Assembly: GCA_964645835.1 (NCBI GenBank)
Contig: CAZYDG010000065.1
Span: 1-64,000 of the forward strand
Source: CAZBME01 sp964645835
Lineage (GTDB): Bacteria; Desulfobacterota; Syntrophia; Syntrophales; UBA8958
Direction: 5' to 3'
DNA length: 64,000 bases
Below, piece after piece: positions 16,265-25,353 of the stretch. Numbering within the stretch: position 1 is the stretch's first letter; each line of letters begins with the position of its first letter. The notes beneath the pieces are model-generated. The model searched no databases. It had not been told where the DNA came from and saw only the letters and a list, made by a program, of their open reading frames with translations. A program made the position numbers and the translations under genes.

Positions 16265-17100
16265 CGTCGCATGACATGACTTGTTTGAGGATACTTGACC
16301 AACAATTGTTGAAAAAGCAACTTTGCTGTTGTCTTATCGCCGAGTTTCAGGAAGCAAAGACCCTGTTTAAAAAGAGCGGCGGGAATCTTGTCGGATTCGG
16401 GATGGGTTTTAATCAACGTTTCATAAGCGAGAGCGGCTTTTTCATAATTGCCTTCGAAATACAGACATTCACAGATCCAATACATGGCGTTGGCCGCCTG
16501 ACCCGAATCTTTGTACCGGGTGAGATAGGTTTCAAACTCTTCGCGGGCGGATTCAAAACGCTCTTCTTTGAAGTGTTTGAGGGCCTTGTCGTAAAGGGCA
16601 TCTTCATCGGAAAGAGGCGCCGCCTCGGCGCCGTTTTCTTTTCCCTGATTCATATCTTTGATTTTTTCTTTTTCGTTGTCCTTCTGAAGCTTACTCGCTG
16701 CCTTATTCGAGTCCAAATCCAGCATTTTTTCGATGGATGAAACTCTTGCGTTTAATGCGTCCACGGCTATTTTAACGGATGAGACGTCTTTCGTCAGTAT
16801 CTCGATCTGTCCGGTTATCTTTTCGAGACGTTCTCTCAGGTCCGTCATATCAGCACCCCGATCGGCCTGGATCTCACGAATTTTGGCGTTCTGTTCCGAT
16901 AATGCCTTGATCTGTGCCGTCAGGGTTTCCAATGTCTCGCTAATGGATTCAAAATTTCTGCCTGTGGCCTCTTTCTTATCTTCTTTTAAATGCGGAATCA
17001 CAGCGTCAGTCGTGCCTGCTTCGTCTATGGCATATGCGGCTGTTCCCGAAATTGTGATCAAAAGACAAACTGATAGAAAGAGACTAAATATGTTCTTCAT
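16252..17100 (-). CDS. CpoB/YbgF-like periplasmic TPR protein, frameshifted near its end
   Basis: Signal peptide (MKNIFSLFLSVCLLITISG, cut near AYA), a coiled coil (about 40-125, typical of the YbgF trimerisation region), a charged linker, then TPR repeats (about 165-275: YDKALKHFKEERFESAREEF, ALAYETLIKTHPES, AKLLFQQLLVKYPQTS). CpoB/YbgF works with Tol-Pal in envelope constriction. Start at 17100 chosen because the signal peptide begins there. The protein ends abnormally in HVMRRWLR because of a 5-bp duplication; the natural continuation lies in the next frame. A neighbouring TonB-like gene fits an envelope role, but tol genes are not in the window. Confidence 0.82.
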   Translation of the reverse strand: MKNIFSLFLSVCLLITISGTAAYAIDEAGTTDAVIPHLKEDKKEATGRNFESISETLETLTAQIKALSEQNAKIREIQADRGADMTDLRERLEKITGQIEILTKDVSSVKIAVDALNARVSSIEKMLDLDSNKAASKLQKDNEKEKIKDMNQGKENGAEAAPLSDEDALYDKALKHFKEERFESAREEFETYLTRYKDSGQAANAMYWICECLYFEGNYEKAALAYETLIKTHPESDKIPAALFKQGLCFLKLGDKTTAKLLFQQLLVKYPQTSHVMRRWLR

Positions 17101-17189
17101 GACCCTGCTTGATAGGGATAGAACACTTGCCATATGTCTTTACATATTCTCCATGAATCGGAAATTTCTAATTTCCTCTCCTGTATATT

Positions 17190-18797
17190 TTATATCTCCG
17201 AAATAAAGGCAGCAAGATGACGATCGATGTCCAGGAGGCGATCACGCAGGTCCGTCTGGGACGTCCAGGTCTTGCACTCAAGTTGGGACTTTCGGTCCCG
17301 GAGTTGATGAAGCTTGGCTTCCAGGTCATCTATTAGATAAACCCAGTTGATGGTGGGTCTTGCCTTCTCGGGATACTTCACGCGAGTGAGGGCTTCACCC
17401 GGCTTCAGGGTGATTTCGTCAAGATAATCGGGAATTGTGACCGTGTAGTTGAAGCGCTCCCGGATCAGGTCTGCCAGGACTTGTTGCCCCGTGTATTCAC
17501 CGTGGATCAGGAATACCTGCATGGCAGGCGACTGGAAATGTTTGAGCCAATCCAGAAGCTGAGTCTGACCCGCGTGGGCGGAAAATCCGTTGATAGTGAA
17601 TATCTTGGCCCGGACGGCTACGTCGTCGTTGAAGATATGGACGGTTTTCACGCCGTCGATTATGCGCCGCCCGGTTGTTCCCTGGGCTTGAAACCCGACG
17701 AACACCACACTGGCCCCTTCACGCCACAGGTTGTGCTTGAGATGGTGTTTGATGCGGCCCGCATCGGCCATGCCACTGGCGGAGATGACAATTGCAGGGC
17801 CCTTTGTCATGTTGATGGCTATCGATTCCTCTGTGCTTTGGGTGAATCTGAGCTGGGCAAGTGTCAGGGGGTCTTCTCCCTTGCCCAGTAGAGCTTTGGC
17901 GTCATCGTCAAAATATGACGCGTAACGACGAAAGACTTCCGTTGCCTGCGTGGCCATGGGGCTATCGACGTAGACGGGCATGTCGGCAGGCAGTTGCCCT
18001 TTTGCGGCCAACAGATGGAGGCAGTAGATGATCTCCTGGGTTCTTTCTACTGCAAAAGCTGGGATAATGACCTTTTCGCCGTTTTTATAACTATAGGCGA
18101 TGGCTTCGGCCAATTCTGTCAGGCTCTCTTCTTCGTTCTTGTGATTCCGGTTGCCGTAGGTTGATTCAAGAAAGAGGAAATCCGCATCCGTGGCAATGGT
18201 CGGGTCTTTGATGATCAACTGGGCGGGCCGTCCCATGTCGCCTGAAAAAATAACCTTTGATGTCGCGCTGTTTTCTGTGATTTGAAGTTCCAGAAAAGAG
18301 GCTCCCAAGATATGGCCGGCATCACGAAAAGTGACTGTCAGGCCGTCAAAGGGTGTCATTGGTGTGTCGTATAGGACGTCTTTGAAGAGTTGGGATGTTT
18401 TTTCCGCATCCTTCTGTGTATAGAGGGGTTCGACTCCCTGCTCGCCATGACGAAGACGTTTGCATGCCTTCCAACGAGATTCCATCTCTTGAATATGGGC
18501 GCTGTCCAGGAGCATGATCTTGAGCAGGTCTTTCGTGGGCGGTGTTGTATAAATGGATCCTCGGAATCCTTTTTTTACCAGGCGGGGCAGGAGACCCGTA
18601 TGGTCGATATGGGTATGGGTCACAAGGATGAATTCAATCTTTTCCGGTTCATAAATATCCGTGTTCCAATTACGTTTTTCTATCTCCGAATTGCCTTGAT
18701 GCATGCCGCAGTCCACGGCAAACCGATGGCCGTTCAACTCTATCATATAGCACGATCCTGTTACCGTTCGTGCAGCGCCAAGAAAACGTATTTTCAT
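17190..18797 (-). CDS. Metallo-beta-lactamase / beta-CASP nuclease (CPSF-like exonuclease)
   Basis: A 535-residue RNA-processing nuclease of the beta-CASP group. The lactamase domain has HTHIDHTG (zinc motif 2) and further metal ligands (DAGHILGAS, SGDMG). The beta-CASP insert contains IPAFAVERTQE, then ISASGMADAGRI and the RMMBL region (FSAHAGQTQLLDWL, VFLIHGE). The ATG at 18797 has an AAGGAC ribosome binding site; an 18-codon upstream extension lies in repeat copy D and is rejected. A C-terminal coiled stretch of about 60 residues follows the core. Family members in bacteria act on RNA; the substrate here is unknown. Confidence 0.9.
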   Translation of the reverse strand: MKIRFLGAARTVTGSCYMIELNGHRFAVDCGMHQGNSEIEKRNWNTDIYEPEKIEFILVTHTHIDHTGLLPRLVKKGFRGSIYTTPPTKDLLKIMLLDSAHIQEMESRWKACKRLRHGEQGVEPLYTQKDAEKTSQLFKDVLYDTPMTPFDGLTVTFRDAGHILGASFLELQITENSATSKVIFSGDMGRPAQLIIKDPTIATDADFLFLESTYGNRNHKNEEESLTELAEAIAYSYKNGEKVIIPAFAVERTQEIIYCLHLLAAKGQLPADMPVYVDSPMATQATEVFRRYASYFDDDAKALLGKGEDPLTLAQLRFTQSTEESIAINMTKGPAIVISASGMADAGRIKHHLKHNLWREGASVVFVGFQAQGTTGRRIIDGVKTVHIFNDDVAVRAKIFTINGFSAHAGQTQLLDWLKHFQSPAMQVFLIHGEYTGQQVLADLIRERFNYTVTIPDYLDEITLKPGEALTRVKYPEKARPTINWVYLIDDLEAKLHQLRDRKSQLECKTWTSQTDLRDRLLDIDRHLAAFISEI

Positions 18798-18816
18798 AAG
18801 TAATGTCCTTTTCTGA

Positions 18817-18962
18817 CAGGCTGCTGAAAAACGCCATCTGCTGCGTTGCACTACAAGCTCCCCCCCGCTTTCGCAGGGGCAGGCTATATTGATGTACTTC
18901 TATATACGCCTCATTACTCAGCTTTTACGCGCCTTGCATCTGGGAGTTTTTGAACAGCCTGC
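18817..18962 (+). repeat. Long palindromic intergenic repeat, copy D
   Basis: Starts CAGGCTGCTGAAAAACGCC and ends TTTTTGAACAGCCTGC. It is about 146 bp because the centre contains an extra stretch (CCCCCCGCTTTCGCAGGGG) not found in copies A to C. It lies between the divergent nuclease and acyl-CoA ligase genes. Confidence 0.88.
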
Positions 18963-19147
18963 TAAACATTTTAGCTGATTTATTGTCTATTAATCGAGCC
19001 CTTGTCAGGCCTTTGTCCATACTTCAACAAGTCTTTGAATGCAATGGCAAATTTTCATAAAATCTTCAATTGATCATTTTTGGAAAATATGCATGATACT
19101 GGTTCAAAGAGTCCAAAGACCTATATGTATTTTATTATGGAGGTATC

Positions 19148-20950
19148 ATGTCTGAGCAATATGAACTTACAAAACCGGACAATCTGGTGGAAATGTTCGA
19201 GGAAAGTATCAAGAAGTACCCGGAAAGAACCTGTCTTGGAACAAAAAATAGACAGGGGGAATATGAATGGGTGACATATCGGGAAATAGGCCGGCGCATC
19301 GACAACCTGCGGGGGGGATTGGCCAGTCTTGGCGTCAAACGGGGCGATGCTGTTGGTATTATCAGCAACAACAGCGTCGATTGGGCTGTTGGTCATTATG
19401 CGACAGCGGGCCTTGGGGCTTTTTATGTCCCCATGTATGAAGCCGAACTTACGCATGTCTGGGAATACATTATTAAAGACAGCGCCACAAAGATCCTGTT
19501 CGTATCGAAGCCCGAAATCTATGACATTATAAAGGATTTTCCAAAGCGAATTCCCACGCTGGAACGGATATTTCTGATACCGGGTAATGGGGAGAACACG
19601 ATGTCGGAACTGGAGCGGATTGGAGAGGACAAACCCGTCAAGTCAATTTATCCGAAGTCCGAGGAGGTGGCCGTTCTCGTGTATACATCGGGAACAACAG
19701 GGGATCCAAAGGGTGTCCTGCTTACCCACGGCAATTGGACGAGCAATCACCACGCACGCAAAGTGGCCTATCCCGATTTCAATCCCGAAGATCGCACCGT
19801 GTCGCTCCTTCCCTGGGCACATTGTTTCGGCCTGGGTGAACTGCACACGTTTACCGCCGTGGGAGGTTCTTTAGGATTTATGGAGAGCACGAAAACCATC
19901 GTCGAAGACATGGCGAAGATCAAACCTACCTTCCTTATAGCTGTTCCCAGAATCTTCAACAAAGTCTATGATACAATCGTCACGAAAGTCAACGAAGCGG
20001 GCGGCTTCAAGAAAACACTCTTCGATGCCGGTGTAGATGCTGCGAAGGAAAGGAGGCGTCTTGCCGAACAGGGAAAATCAAGCTTTATGGCTGACCTCAA
20101 GTTCAACATTATCAACGGGCTCGTTTTTCAGAAGATTCGCGATCTTTTCGGCGGCAGGCTCAGAGGGGCTGTAACGGGCAGCGCGGCCATGAACCCTGAA
20201 ATCTCCAAGTTCTTTTTCGACATCGGGATTCCCCTCTATGATGTCTATGGAATGACGGAAACATCGCCGGGTATTACAGCGAATAGCCCCTCCTGTTACC
20301 GGATCGGCAGTGTCGGCCGGGTCATGGATAAAATCAGGGTCGTCATCGACAAATCCGTTGTCGCAGAGGGTGCTCAAGATGGTGAGATTATCGTTTATGG
20401 CCCCAACGTCATGAAAGGTTATCACAACAAGCCGGAAGCGACGAGAGAGGTTATAACGCCCGATTGCGGTGTCAGAACAGGCGATCGTGGCCGTTTCGAC
20501 GAGGACGGATTCTTATGGATCACAGGCCGCATCAAGGAGCAATACAAACTGGAAAATGGGAAATATGTATTCCCCGCCGCACTGGAGGAGGATATCTGCC
20601 TAAATCACTTCGTCCTGAGCGCCATGGTTTATGGCGCCGGCCGTGAATACAATGTCTGCCTGATCGTTCCGGATGTCATCGCCCTGGAGATGTATGCGAA
20701 GAAACACAGCCTGACGGAGGACGCACAGACTCTTACAGCCCGTGATGATATCCAGAAAATGATCGCCAAAGAGATTGTCGATTCCCTGAAAAAGAAATAC
20801 GGCGCCTACGAAATTCCCAAGAAATTTCTCTTCCTGACAGAGCCGTTCACATTGGAAAATGGCATGATAACCCAGACCATGAAACTCAAACGCCGGGTCA
20901 TTGTCGAGAAATATATGGATAAGATTGAAGGTCTTTATAATGCAATTTAA
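19148..20950 (+). CDS. Long-chain acyl-CoA ligase (AMP-forming)
   Basis: Activates fatty acids to acyl-CoA using ATP. The 600-residue protein shows the AMP-binding P-loop VLVYTSGTTGDPKGVLLTHGNW, DVYGMTETSPG, and the hinge/C-domain motif TGDRGRFDEDGFLWITGRIKEQYKLENGKYV, which carries the extended fatty-acyl-ligase signature. A GGAGG ribosome binding site precedes the ATG. Its closest type is the FadD15-like long-chain group (residues such as ITQTMKLKRR at the end). It stands alone on the plus strand with a repeat and a terminator-like hairpin after it. Confidence 0.92.
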   Translation: MSEQYELTKPDNLVEMFEESIKKYPERTCLGTKNRQGEYEWVTYREIGRRIDNLRGGLASLGVKRGDAVGIISNNSVDWAVGHYATAGLGAFYVPMYEAELTHVWEYIIKDSATKILFVSKPEIYDIIKDFPKRIPTLERIFLIPGNGENTMSELERIGEDKPVKSIYPKSEEVAVLVYTSGTTGDPKGVLLTHGNWTSNHHARKVAYPDFNPEDRTVSLLPWAHCFGLGELHTFTAVGGSLGFMESTKTIVEDMAKIKPTFLIAVPRIFNKVYDTIVTKVNEAGGFKKTLFDAGVDAAKERRRLAEQGKSSFMADLKFNIINGLVFQKIRDLFGGRLRGAVTGSAAMNPEISKFFFDIGIPLYDVYGMTETSPGITANSPSCYRIGSVGRVMDKIRVVIDKSVVAEGAQDGEIIVYGPNVMKGYHNKPEATREVITPDCGVRTGDRGRFDEDGFLWITGRIKEQYKLENGKYVFPAALEEDICLNHFVLSAMVYGAGREYNVCLIVPDVIALEMYAKKHSLTEDAQTLTARDDIQKMIAKEIVDSLKKKYGAYEIPKKFLFLTEPFTLENGMITQTMKLKRRVIVEKYMDKIEGLYNAI

Positions 20951-20985
20951 AATTAGAGAGAAGAAACACCTCCCTCCTCAGAAGG

Positions 20986-21068
20986 CGTCATTACCGTGAA
21001 AACGGGAATCCAGAGGTTCTAGAAATACATCCTTATACTGGATTATCCGGTCAAGCCGGATAATGACG
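20986..21068. repeat. Intergenic inverted repeat (GTCATT...AATGAC type)
   Basis: GTCATTACCGTGAAAACGGG followed by AATCCAG on one side and CTGGATTATCCGGTCAAGCC followed by GGATAATGAC on the other. The outer ends are inverted. Very similar intergenic elements are common in many proteobacteria. Only one copy is in the window. Confidence 0.65.
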
Positions 21069-21112
21069 GAGAAGAATGGAGAATTTTGAAAACAGTGAAC
21101 GACAATTAATTT

Positions 21113-21141
21113 CTTCCCCCCTTTTTGCCCAAGGGGGGAAG
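21113..21141. terminator. Hairpin between convergent genes
   Basis: A perfect 11-bp stem, CTTCCCCCCTT (21113-21123) with AAGGGGGGAAG (21131-21141), and a 7-base loop. It lies between the ends of two convergent genes. On the plus strand it is followed by TGTTTTGC, only a weak T run, so it may be a bidirectional terminator or a small repeat. Confidence 0.5.
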
Positions 21142-21171
21142 TGTTTTGCATAGCCTTTAAATTAGAAGTTG

Positions 21172-21900
21172 CTATTCGTCAAGCTGTATGGCGGATTTTG
21201 TTTTTTCCCTTCGTTTCGTTTCTTTGGCCGCATATTTCTGGCGGCATTCATCGTTCTTGGGGCTTGTCAGTGTGCATTCCAGGTATTCCGTAATTTCTAC
21301 GATACAGCCACGGATGGCCTTGCCGACGGGTGTTTTTTCCTGTTTACTCAGATTGCCCGAAAGGCCTGGGACAATCCCTGAGGGGCCGCTGATACTCATT
21401 CCGCCCGATGTTGATGTGGCCTCCACAGTTCTCGTCTCGGCGATTTCTCCCGTTTCGGCGTCAATGACCTTCAGGTCGACGGCCATGTAGGCCTTCTTTT
21501 GTGCACCGCCAAAGGAAAACCCGCGGAAGCTGACGCCACCGCCGCCGCTTTCCGTATTCTCCTGGAAAGAGGACACCGTGGCGGCAATCAAGTATTGAGC
21601 CCCCTTGATTTTGCCCATTTTGATCTTTGTCGACGATTCCACCAGGCCTGATTCGCTCAATTGCTGCTCGCTGAGGGCGGATTTCAACTCGCGCCGTTCC
21701 AGAATTTGAAAGGCCTTCGTGGATGCAAGCTCATTGATGAGCATGTCCTGCAACTCGGAGGCGGTGCTGCCCGACCACCAATAGGCGTGTGTGTTGTTGG
21801 TAAAGCGCAGAACGCCGATGCGAGGCTTTTCGGCGGCGAATGCCGTGACCGCAGTGACGATAAACAGAAGACCCAAGGCTAATGATGCAAATTTTTTCAT
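21172..21900 (-). CDS. CsgG/HfaB-like exported protein
   Basis: A 242-residue exported protein. The start at 21900 is supported by GGAGG nine bases upstream and begins a signal peptide (MKKFASLALGLLFIVTAVTAFAA). The mature part has the CsgG-type fold pattern: KPRIGVLRFTN, ELQDMLINELASTKAFQILERREL, LSEQQLSESGLVESSTKIKMGKIKGAQYLIAATVSSF, and MAVDLKVIDAETGEI. CsgG proteins form outer-membrane pores for curli export, but many relatives are simply periplasmic or lipoprotein sensors. No lipobox cysteine is seen. The C terminus is Lys/Arg-rich. No curli genes are nearby. Confidence 0.78.
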   Translation of the reverse strand: MKKFASLALGLLFIVTAVTAFAAEKPRIGVLRFTNNTHAYWWSGSTASELQDMLINELASTKAFQILERRELKSALSEQQLSESGLVESSTKIKMGKIKGAQYLIAATVSSFQENTESGGGGVSFRGFSFGGAQKKAYMAVDLKVIDAETGEIAETRTVEATSTSGGMSISGPSGIVPGLSGNLSKQEKTPVGKAIRGCIVEITEYLECTLTSPKNDECRQKYAAKETKRREKTKSAIQLDE

Positions 21901-22225
21901 AGGTGATATCCTCCTCATGAATGGTGTTGATGGATAAGGACAAACCATTGCGGAACAGAATATAAGAAAACCGATATGACCTGTCAATCAAATATTGGAC
22001 AGATTTCGTATGATAATCAGCGCGGATTTATCAAGGAGTAAAAAAAATGGTTGACTGGGAATAACAGCGCCTGTGAGTTTAAAGCTTTGATTTCAGAAAA
22101 TCACTCATTGCCTTCTGAAATGATCACGTCAGAGAAAGAAAACCTCCCTTCCAAACAGGTCACACTATAAATCTGATCAGAGCGATAGAGGAATTGGAAG
22201 AGAGGTTTATTGTACCATGGTAATT

Positions 22226-23014
22226 TCACTTTCCTGTGAAGGTTGGTTTGCGCCTTCCCAGGAAGGCGCTGACTCCTTCCTGGGCATCAGCCGTCTTTGA
22301 CATATCGGCAATTGCCCGTGCCTCGAATTCCATCTGGGTCTCAAGTGGATGAGAGAATGTTACATTGACCAATCTTTTCACTGCCCCGTATGAAAGGGTC
22401 GGGCCTATAGCAAGAGTTTTTACGAGCTTTTCGGCTTCCTGCATCAGTTCCGCGTCTGGAATGACACGGCTCACAAGGCCCCATTCGAGAGCCTCTTTTG
22501 CGCCGAGTCTGCGGTTGGTGAGCATCAACTCCCGCGCTCTCAGGAGGCCGACATAACGCGGCAGCAGGTATGTCATACCGCCATCAGGCGCCAGCGCTGC
22601 TGCCGTGTATGCTGCCGTGAACGATGCCGAATCGGCAGCAAGGATCAGGTCTCCACAGATGGCAAAACTCATGCCCATGCCCGCTGCCGGCCCGTTTACG
22701 GCCGTCACCAGCGGCTTGTCCATCCTCGTGAACCGCGAGGCAGCGGAATGACAATAGACAGTCATCTCTTTCAGGGCCTTCGACAACCCATCACCCGATT
22801 CTGAAAAATATTTCAAATCACCGCCGGCACTGAAAAACTTGCCTCGTCCTGTAAGCAGTACGGCTCTGATTTCGGGATCCTCGTCGCAGCGTATGGCTAT
22901 GTGCATCAGTTCCTTGCCGGATGTCATGTTAAGCCCGTTCGCAGCCTCTGGCCGATTCAACGTGATGTATGCTACTTGGTCTTTCACTTCGAAAATAACA
23001 GTTTCGTAGTTCAT
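22226..23014 (-). CDS. Enoyl-CoA hydratase/isomerase family protein
   Basis: A 262-residue crotonase-fold enzyme. The CoA/oxyanion-hole regions are visible (FFSAGGDLKYF and AVNGPAAGMGMSFAICGDLILA). In the active-site segment, AYTAAALAPDGGMTYLLPRYVG, the first catalytic Glu of true hydratases is absent and an Asp is present in PDGG. That pattern is typical of PaaG-type isomerases, so the reaction may be double-bond isomerisation rather than hydration. AAAGGAGG precedes the ATG at 23014; a TTG three codons earlier lies too close to it. It could act with the acyl-CoA ligase upstream in fatty or aromatic acid breakdown. Confidence 0.88.
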   Translation of the reverse strand: MNYETVIFEVKDQVAYITLNRPEAANGLNMTSGKELMHIAIRCDEDPEIRAVLLTGRGKFFSAGGDLKYFSESGDGLSKALKEMTVYCHSAASRFTRMDKPLVTAVNGPAAGMGMSFAICGDLILAADSASFTAAYTAAALAPDGGMTYLLPRYVGLLRARELMLTNRRLGAKEALEWGLVSRVIPDAELMQEAEKLVKTLAIGPTLSYGAVKRLVNVTFSHPLETQMEFEARAIADMSKTADAQEGVSAFLGRRKPTFTGK

Positions 23015-23309
23015 GTTTATCAATCCTCCTTTATTATAAAGTTATTCTGTTTCGGATTTTGCATGTCCCAAGATAGGCCTTATCATCAAGAGTCAATAGA
23101 ATGGGCAATTGCCGCTTTAATTTCATTTACGACAGCATCTGAATTTTCGCTAACGCAAAATCTTTAATGTCCGCCGTTATAGACATCGATCTCCTCCTCT
23201 GCGGATTAAACAAGCGTTATCTATCATGATTTAAAGATATCCGTCAATGGCTGCGTGAGCCCCACTTCGGGTTGGTAGCGCAAGAAAGCAGGGCCCTGTA
23301 TAATGCAAA

Positions 23310-24110
23310 TTACGGTGTCCCGATGGCTTTTTTGATTTCTGTTGCATAGGCTGAAACGATGGGAATGAGATCCGCCTTCTGTCCATGCTCTTCGATCAGA
23401 CGGACGACGGCGCTGCCGATGACGATACCGTCCGCCAGGGGGGCGATTGCCGCAGCCTGTTCCGGTGTCGAGATGCCGAAACCGACGGCGATGGGCAGGG
23501 TTGTTTCCTGACGGATCAGCGCAATATCCTTTGCAATATCCGATGGTTCAGGAGTAGCAGAGCCCGTCACGCCCGTGACGGAGATGTAATAGATGAATCC
23601 CGTGGCGTCCCTGGCAATGGATTTAATGCGCTTGGCTCCCGTCGTCGGGGCGATGAGGGCAATAAAATCGAGACCGGCGCTGTCGGTATATTGCCGGAGC
23701 TCCGCCCCTTCCTCCGGGGGTAGATCGACAACGAGGATGCCATCCACGCCTGCCTCTTTCGCCCTTTGGGCAAAATGTTCGTTGCCGTAGGAAAAGATGG
23801 GATTGTAGTAGCCGAAAAGGACGATGGGAATTTGGGTATACTGACGCAGGACGGCGATCCTGTCGAGGATGGCGTTCAGGGTAACACCGCTTTTCAAGGC
23901 TCGTTGAGCCGCCGCCTGGATGGCGGGCCCATCGGCGGTAGGATCCGAGAAGGGAACACCCACCTCCAGGATATCGACGCCGGACGTCTCTAAGGTTTTA
24001 ATTATCGCCTCCGTATGATCCAGGTCCGGATCGCCCGCTGTAATGTAAGCGATAAAGGCCTTTTCGTTTTTCTTCTTCAGTTCAGCAAATTTCTGCTCTA
24101 TCCGTCCCAT
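23310..24110 (-). CDS. trpA: Tryptophan synthase alpha subunit
   Basis: Cleaves indole-3-glycerol phosphate to indole. The catalytic residues are in place: Glu in LEVGVPFSDPTADGP and Asp in DGILVVDLPPEE; the phosphate-binding loop GVTGSATP and VGFGIS are also seen. The start at 24110 has GGAGG; six upstream codons overlap the trpB end and are not needed. It is the last gene of the trp operon. Confidence 0.95.
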   Translation of the reverse strand: MGRIEQKFAELKKKNEKAFIAYITAGDPDLDHTEAIIKTLETSGVDILEVGVPFSDPTADGPAIQAAAQRALKSGVTLNAILDRIAVLRQYTQIPIVLFGYYNPIFSYGNEHFAQRAKEAGVDGILVVDLPPEEGAELRQYTDSAGLDFIALIAPTTGAKRIKSIARDATGFIYYISVTGVTGSATPEPSDIAKDIALIRQETTLPIAVGFGISTPEQAAAIAPLADGIVIGSAVVRLIEEHGQKADLIPIVSAYATEIKKAIGTP

Positions 24111-24124
24111 AATTATTCCTCCTG

Positions 24125-25324
24125 TCACAGTGAATACAACTCCATCTGCCCGGCTATCGTTTCCGCATCCTTGTCACCCCGGCCGGAGAGGTTGACAATC
24201 ATGATCTGATCTTGGGCCATGGTCGGGGCGATCTTCATGGCATAGGCCACGGCATGGGCGCTTTCCAGGGCCGGGATGATCCCTTCCAATTGCGAAAGGG
24301 TAAGGAAGGCGTCAACGGCCTCCTTGTCCGTAACGGATACATAAGTGGCCTGGCCGGAACTGTGAAAATATCCGTGCTCGGGTCCGACGCCGGGATAATC
24401 AAGGCCGGCGGCAATTGAATAGGCGTCATGGATTTGGCCGTCTTTGTCCTGAAGGAGGTACGTTTTGTTCCCATGGAGGACACCGACACGGCCGGCGGAT
24501 ATGCTTGCCGCATGCTGTGTTGTCGTTAAACCCATGCCTGCCGCCTCGACACCGATCATCCGGACCAACCCGTCATTACGAAAGGGATAGAAAAGACCCA
24601 TGGCGTTACTGCCGCCGCCGATACAGGCGACAAGAACATCGGGGAGTCTTCCTTCAAGAGAAAGTATCTGCTTTCTGGCTTCCCGGCCGATGACGCTTTG
24701 AAAGTCGCGGACCATCATTGGGTAGGGATGGGGGCCTGCCGTCGTGCCGATGACGTAAAACGTATCTCGAACACGGGAGACCCATTGGCGCATGGCCTCG
24801 TTCATGGCATCCTTCAAAGTGGCAGTTCCCGATTTAACGGGGACCACATGCGCTCCCAGAACCTTCATCCGGAAGACATTCGGCGCCTGCCGCCGTATAT
24901 CCTCCTCTCCCATGAAGACCTGGCATTCCATGCCGAAGAGGGCGGCGACTGTAGCCGTGGCAACGCCGTGCTGACCAGCGCCCGTTTCGGCGATGACCCG
25001 TTTCTTGCCCATCCGCCGCGCGAGAAGGGCCTGGCCCAGAGTATTGTTGAGCTTGTGAGAGCCCGTGTGATTCAGATCCTCCCGTTTCAGGTAGATCCTG
25101 GCGCCGCCCAGGTGTTCCGTCAGGCGTCGGGCGAAGTAGAGCGGCGTCTCGCGGCCGCTGTAATAGCGGAGATGATTCTTGAATTCTTCACGGAATACCT
25201 TGTCTTTTCGGGCCTGGCGGTATGTATCTTCCAATTCGAGGAGGGCGGGCATGAGCGTTTCCGCCACATAGCGGCCGCCGAAGATACCGAAATGACCTTT
25301 TTTGTCGGGTAATGGATTTGGCAT
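24125..25324 (-). CDS. trpB: Tryptophan synthase beta subunit
   Basis: Joins indole with serine using pyridoxal phosphate. The PLP lysine is in REDLNHTGSHKLNN; the GAGQHGVATA, GGGSNAMG and ESAHA motifs are present. This is the TrpB1 type that pairs with TrpA. The start at 25324 (MPNPLPDKKGHFG) follows AAAGGAAC; an eight-codon upstream extension is possible but less likely. It lies between trpF and trpA, both within a few tens of bases. Confidence 0.95.
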   Translation of the reverse strand: MPNPLPDKKGHFGIFGGRYVAETLMPALLELEDTYRQARKDKVFREEFKNHLRYYSGRETPLYFARRLTEHLGGARIYLKREDLNHTGSHKLNNTLGQALLARRMGKKRVIAETGAGQHGVATATVAALFGMECQVFMGEEDIRRQAPNVFRMKVLGAHVVPVKSGTATLKDAMNEAMRQWVSRVRDTFYVIGTTAGPHPYPMMVRDFQSVIGREARKQILSLEGRLPDVLVACIGGGSNAMGLFYPFRNDGLVRMIGVEAAGMGLTTTQHAASISAGRVGVLHGNKTYLLQDKDGQIHDAYSIAAGLDYPGVGPEHGYFHSSGQATYVSVTDKEAVDAFLTLSQLEGIIPALESAHAVAYAMKIAPTMAQDQIMIVNLSGRGDKDAETIAGQMELYSL

Positions 25325-25353
25325 GGTCTGTTCCTTTCTGATTGACATGATTA

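Noticed and set aside
22047..22064. Five-codon plus-strand ORF (MVDWE) after AAGGAG
   Set aside because: Too short; no plus-strand gene follows for it to regulate.
23127..23186. 19-codon minus-strand ORF with GGAGGAG before trpA region
   Set aside because: Good ribosome binding site but very short and no recognisable product; a one-base shift would extend it, which is too speculative to call.
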